NCBI GenBank assembly: GCA_947488765.1
Contig: CANLAE010000012.1
Location: 1 to 64,000, forward strand
Length of the DNA stretch: 64,000 nucleotides
Origin: Chitinophagaceae bacterium
Lineage (GTDB): Bacteria; Bacteroidota; Bacteroidia; Chitinophagales; Chitinophagaceae
Direction: 5' to 3'
Below, piece by piece: positions 62,473-64,000 of the stretch; the first letter of the stretch is position 1, and each line of letters begins with the position of its first letter. The notes beneath the pieces were generated by a model. The model made no database searches. It was not told where the DNA came from and saw nothing but the letters and a program-made list of their open reading frames with translations. Both the position numbers and the translations under genes were made by a program.

Positions 62473-64000
62473 TCATCTCCCGTTTGAAATTATTAACTTC
62501 TTTAGTTCATCATTATAACCTGAATGGTGTATCAAATTTTCAAGCGTCAAATGCATTCTGTAATTCCAGTAATGTTTAGGATTTGCAGGGATATTAATTC
62601 TTTCTTCATTTGGGTTTTCTTTTCTGATTGCATCATCAATTCCTAATAAATCCTGCAATTGAAATATACTCCACATTGCAGGAGAAGCAAGATGTTGCGT
62701 AACAATTGCTTTATTAATCCATGGTTCACAAAAAATTGGAGCAATGCCCAAATAACCAAGTTCACTAGTATAAAATTGCTGCGTTATTTCTTTATCTTCT
62801 TCCCACCAACCTCTTATGGTACTCATGTCATGTGTACTTGGGGTTACAACGCTTAAATAACATGCGTCTTTGGGATTAAAGAATAGTTTATCCGTATCTT
62901 TTGGCATTCTTTGAATTTCCAAACTTAACAACCCTAATTGTTTCATCACATCCGGAACACAAGCTGGTACCATTCCCAAGTCTTCGCCACAAACCAACAT
63001 ATTGGTTACCCGCTTTAAGTAAGGCAATTTTTGTAACGCTTCTTTTCTCCATAAATCATCTTGACGACGAAAGAAATAATCATTGTATAAATTTTTCAAT
63101 TTTTGTTGTTGCTCTTGATCCAGATATTTAAATGAAGATGTTTGCTCTATTCCAAATCTGAAATGGAATTCTGTTCCATTTGATTGTTCTACTTCAAATA
63201 AAATAATGTTGCTAATTAAATCAAAAATACCTTGAAGTAATTTTTTATTATGGTCAGATGATTCTAAAAACTCAAAATATTTCTCTACTTGTACTTGTGT
63301 AGAAAATTCATTTTTAAGTGTATAAAGTTCAACCCCATCATCATTTAAAAATGTTTGTTTTACCAATTCATTGTCATATCCAAAAACTTCCCACAATATT
63401 TTTTCATTGATAAAAGGCTTTGTAAATCGGTTGATATCAAACACAATCTTATGCTCCAAAAATTCATTGCCATGAATTGGAATACAAGGAACAAAATGCC
63501 CCATAATTCCTTCAACAGCATGGAAGGGGATGCTCCAAATTCTAAAAAAACCAAGAATATGATCAATTCTAAAAGCATCAAAATAATCACTCATTTGCTC
63601 AAATCTTTGTTTCCACCACGTAAACCCATCTTGCTTCATACGCAGCCAGTTGTAAGTTGGGAAGCCCCAATTTTGGCCCTTTACAGCAAAATCATCTGGT
63701 GGTGCACCAGCCTGAAAATCAAGATTAAATAATTCGGTTTGCTGCCACGCATCTGTTCCATATCTATAAACTCCAATAGCAATATCTCCTTTCAAAACGA
63801 TTCCATTTGAATGAGCATATTCTGTTGCTTCTTTCAATTGCAAATGCAAATGATACTGCATAAAATAATGAAACCCGATTGCTTCTGAATGAGCAATTAA
63901 TAATTTATCTATTTCAGCCTGATTATATTCACCATGGTGTGGCCATTCATGAAAATGTGCTGTTCCATATTCATCCCTCAGATAACAAAACACAGCATAC
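62473..64000 (-). CDS. malQ: 4-alpha-glucanotransferase (amylomaltase), C-terminal part
   Basis: An open frame reaches the right edge (508 codons here), so the N-terminus is outside the window; the in-frame GTG at 63993 is internal. Recognisable GH77 parts include CYLRDEYGTA near the start, FRIDHILGFFRIWSIP with the catalytic Asp, LVCGEDLGMVPACVP with the acid/base Glu and TPSTHDMSTIRGWWEE with the third acidic residue. It rearranges maltodextrins for glycogen or maltose use. The large size before truncation suggests the long MalQ form with N-terminal carbohydrate-binding domains. Confidence 0.93.
   Translation of the reverse strand, partial: YAVFCYLRDEYGTAHFHEWPHHGEYNQAEIDKLLIAHSEAIGFHYFMQYHLHLQLKEATEYAHSNGIVLKGDIAIGVYRYGTDAWQQTELFNLDFQAGAPPDDFAVKGQNWGFPTYNWLRMKQDGFTWWKQRFEQMSDYFDAFRIDHILGFFRIWSIPFHAVEGIMGHFVPCIPIHGNEFLEHKIVFDINRFTKPFINEKILWEVFGYDNELVKQTFLNDDGVELYTLKNEFSTQVQVEKYFEFLESSDHNKKLLQGIFDLISNIILFEVEQSNGTEFHFRFGIEQTSSFKYLDQEQQQKLKNLYNDYFFRRQDDLWRKEALQKLPYLKRVTNMLVCGEDLGMVPACVPDVMKQLGLLSLEIQRMPKDTDKLFFNPKDACYLSVVTPSTHDMSTIRGWWEEDKEITQQFYTSELGYLGIAPIFCEPWINKAIVTQHLASPAMWSIFQLQDLLGIDDAIRKENPNEERINIPANPKHYWNYRMHLTLENLIHHSGYNDELKKLIISNGR

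Noticed and set aside
1-64000. Search for CRISPR arrays, insertion sequences, integrases, prophage genes, restriction or defence islands
   Set aside because: I saw no spaced direct repeats, transposase or integrase frames, phage structural genes or multi-gene defence loci. The HsdR-N gene stands alone among housekeeping genes.

Overview
The window is AT-rich chromosomal DNA from a member of the phylum Bacteroidota, most likely the Chitinophagaceae or a close relative. Four things support this. There are phylum-restricted families (DUF3810, DUF3822, DUF4249 and DUF6089 proteins, a choice-of-anchor V type secreted protein). The primary sigma factor is short (285 aa). Shine-Dalgarno sequences are almost absent. 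Bacteroidota-type promoter elements (TAnnTTTG) lie in front of many genes. The identification is by recognition of families, not by a database search. I see no phage, transposon, integrase or CRISPR array; this looks like a core-genome segment.

Layout. 1-1434 is the N-terminal part of a large secreted surface protein that runs off the left edge. 1826-4898 holds a glycosyltransferase and a LytS/LytR-type two-component pair. 5122-14520 holds an ALDH7-type aldehyde dehydrogenase, a TPR protein, gyrA, a LYS9-type saccharopine dehydrogenase, a PhnA/YjdM protein and a TonB-like protein. 14525-21350 (minus) has a fused alpha-keto acid dehydrogenase E1, lepA, and a glycosyltransferase/flippase pair. 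21579-24435 has small membrane or unknown proteins and tRNA-Cys(GCA). 24540-27267 (plus) has a nucleoside phosphorylase, dapF and corA. 27320-30052 has a secreted CxxCH protein, a NUDIX hydrolase and a desaturase closely resembling animal dihydroceramide delta-4 desaturase. 30093-35233 (minus) is a compact run: DUF3822, rsmD, 5-formyl-THF cyclo-ligase, lpxK, rnr. 35365-41039 has a MATE transporter, a trxB-folB-TPR-ACBP operon, a DUF4249 lipoprotein and rpoD. 41310-50535 is mostly housekeeping (DUF2452 protein, EamA transporter, DPM1-like glycosyltransferase, exonuclease, dcd, PPTase, DUF6089, NUDIX, YfiT/DinB, ABC ATPase, fbp). 50703-64000 has lysC, a sugar nucleotidyltransferase, a PLP enzyme, lipB, ung, plsC, lptD, an amidase, AMP nucleosidase, an HsdR-N nuclease-fold protein and a malQ gene cut by the right edge.

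How the genes fit together. Envelope building is the strongest theme: lpxK (lipid A), lptD (LPS export), plsC (phospholipid), amidase (peptidoglycan), glycosyltransferases and a flippase (surface polysaccharide), plus a likely sphingolipid desaturase. Lysine metabolism is the second: lysC and dapF serve synthesis through diaminopimelate, while the saccharopine dehydrogenase and the ALDH7-type dehydrogenase fit saccharopine-route lysine degradation. Several proteins are closest, as far as I can recognise, to families best known from eukaryotes (DEGS-type desaturase, LYS9, ALDH7, ACBP, DPM1, C1orf50-like DUF2452).

I found no obviously new multi-gene system. The best leads are the DEGS-like desaturase, -7 promoter elements that sit almost on top of start codons (possible leaderless mRNAs), an RsmD with an altered catalytic motif, and a terminator hairpin built into the 3' end of rnr.
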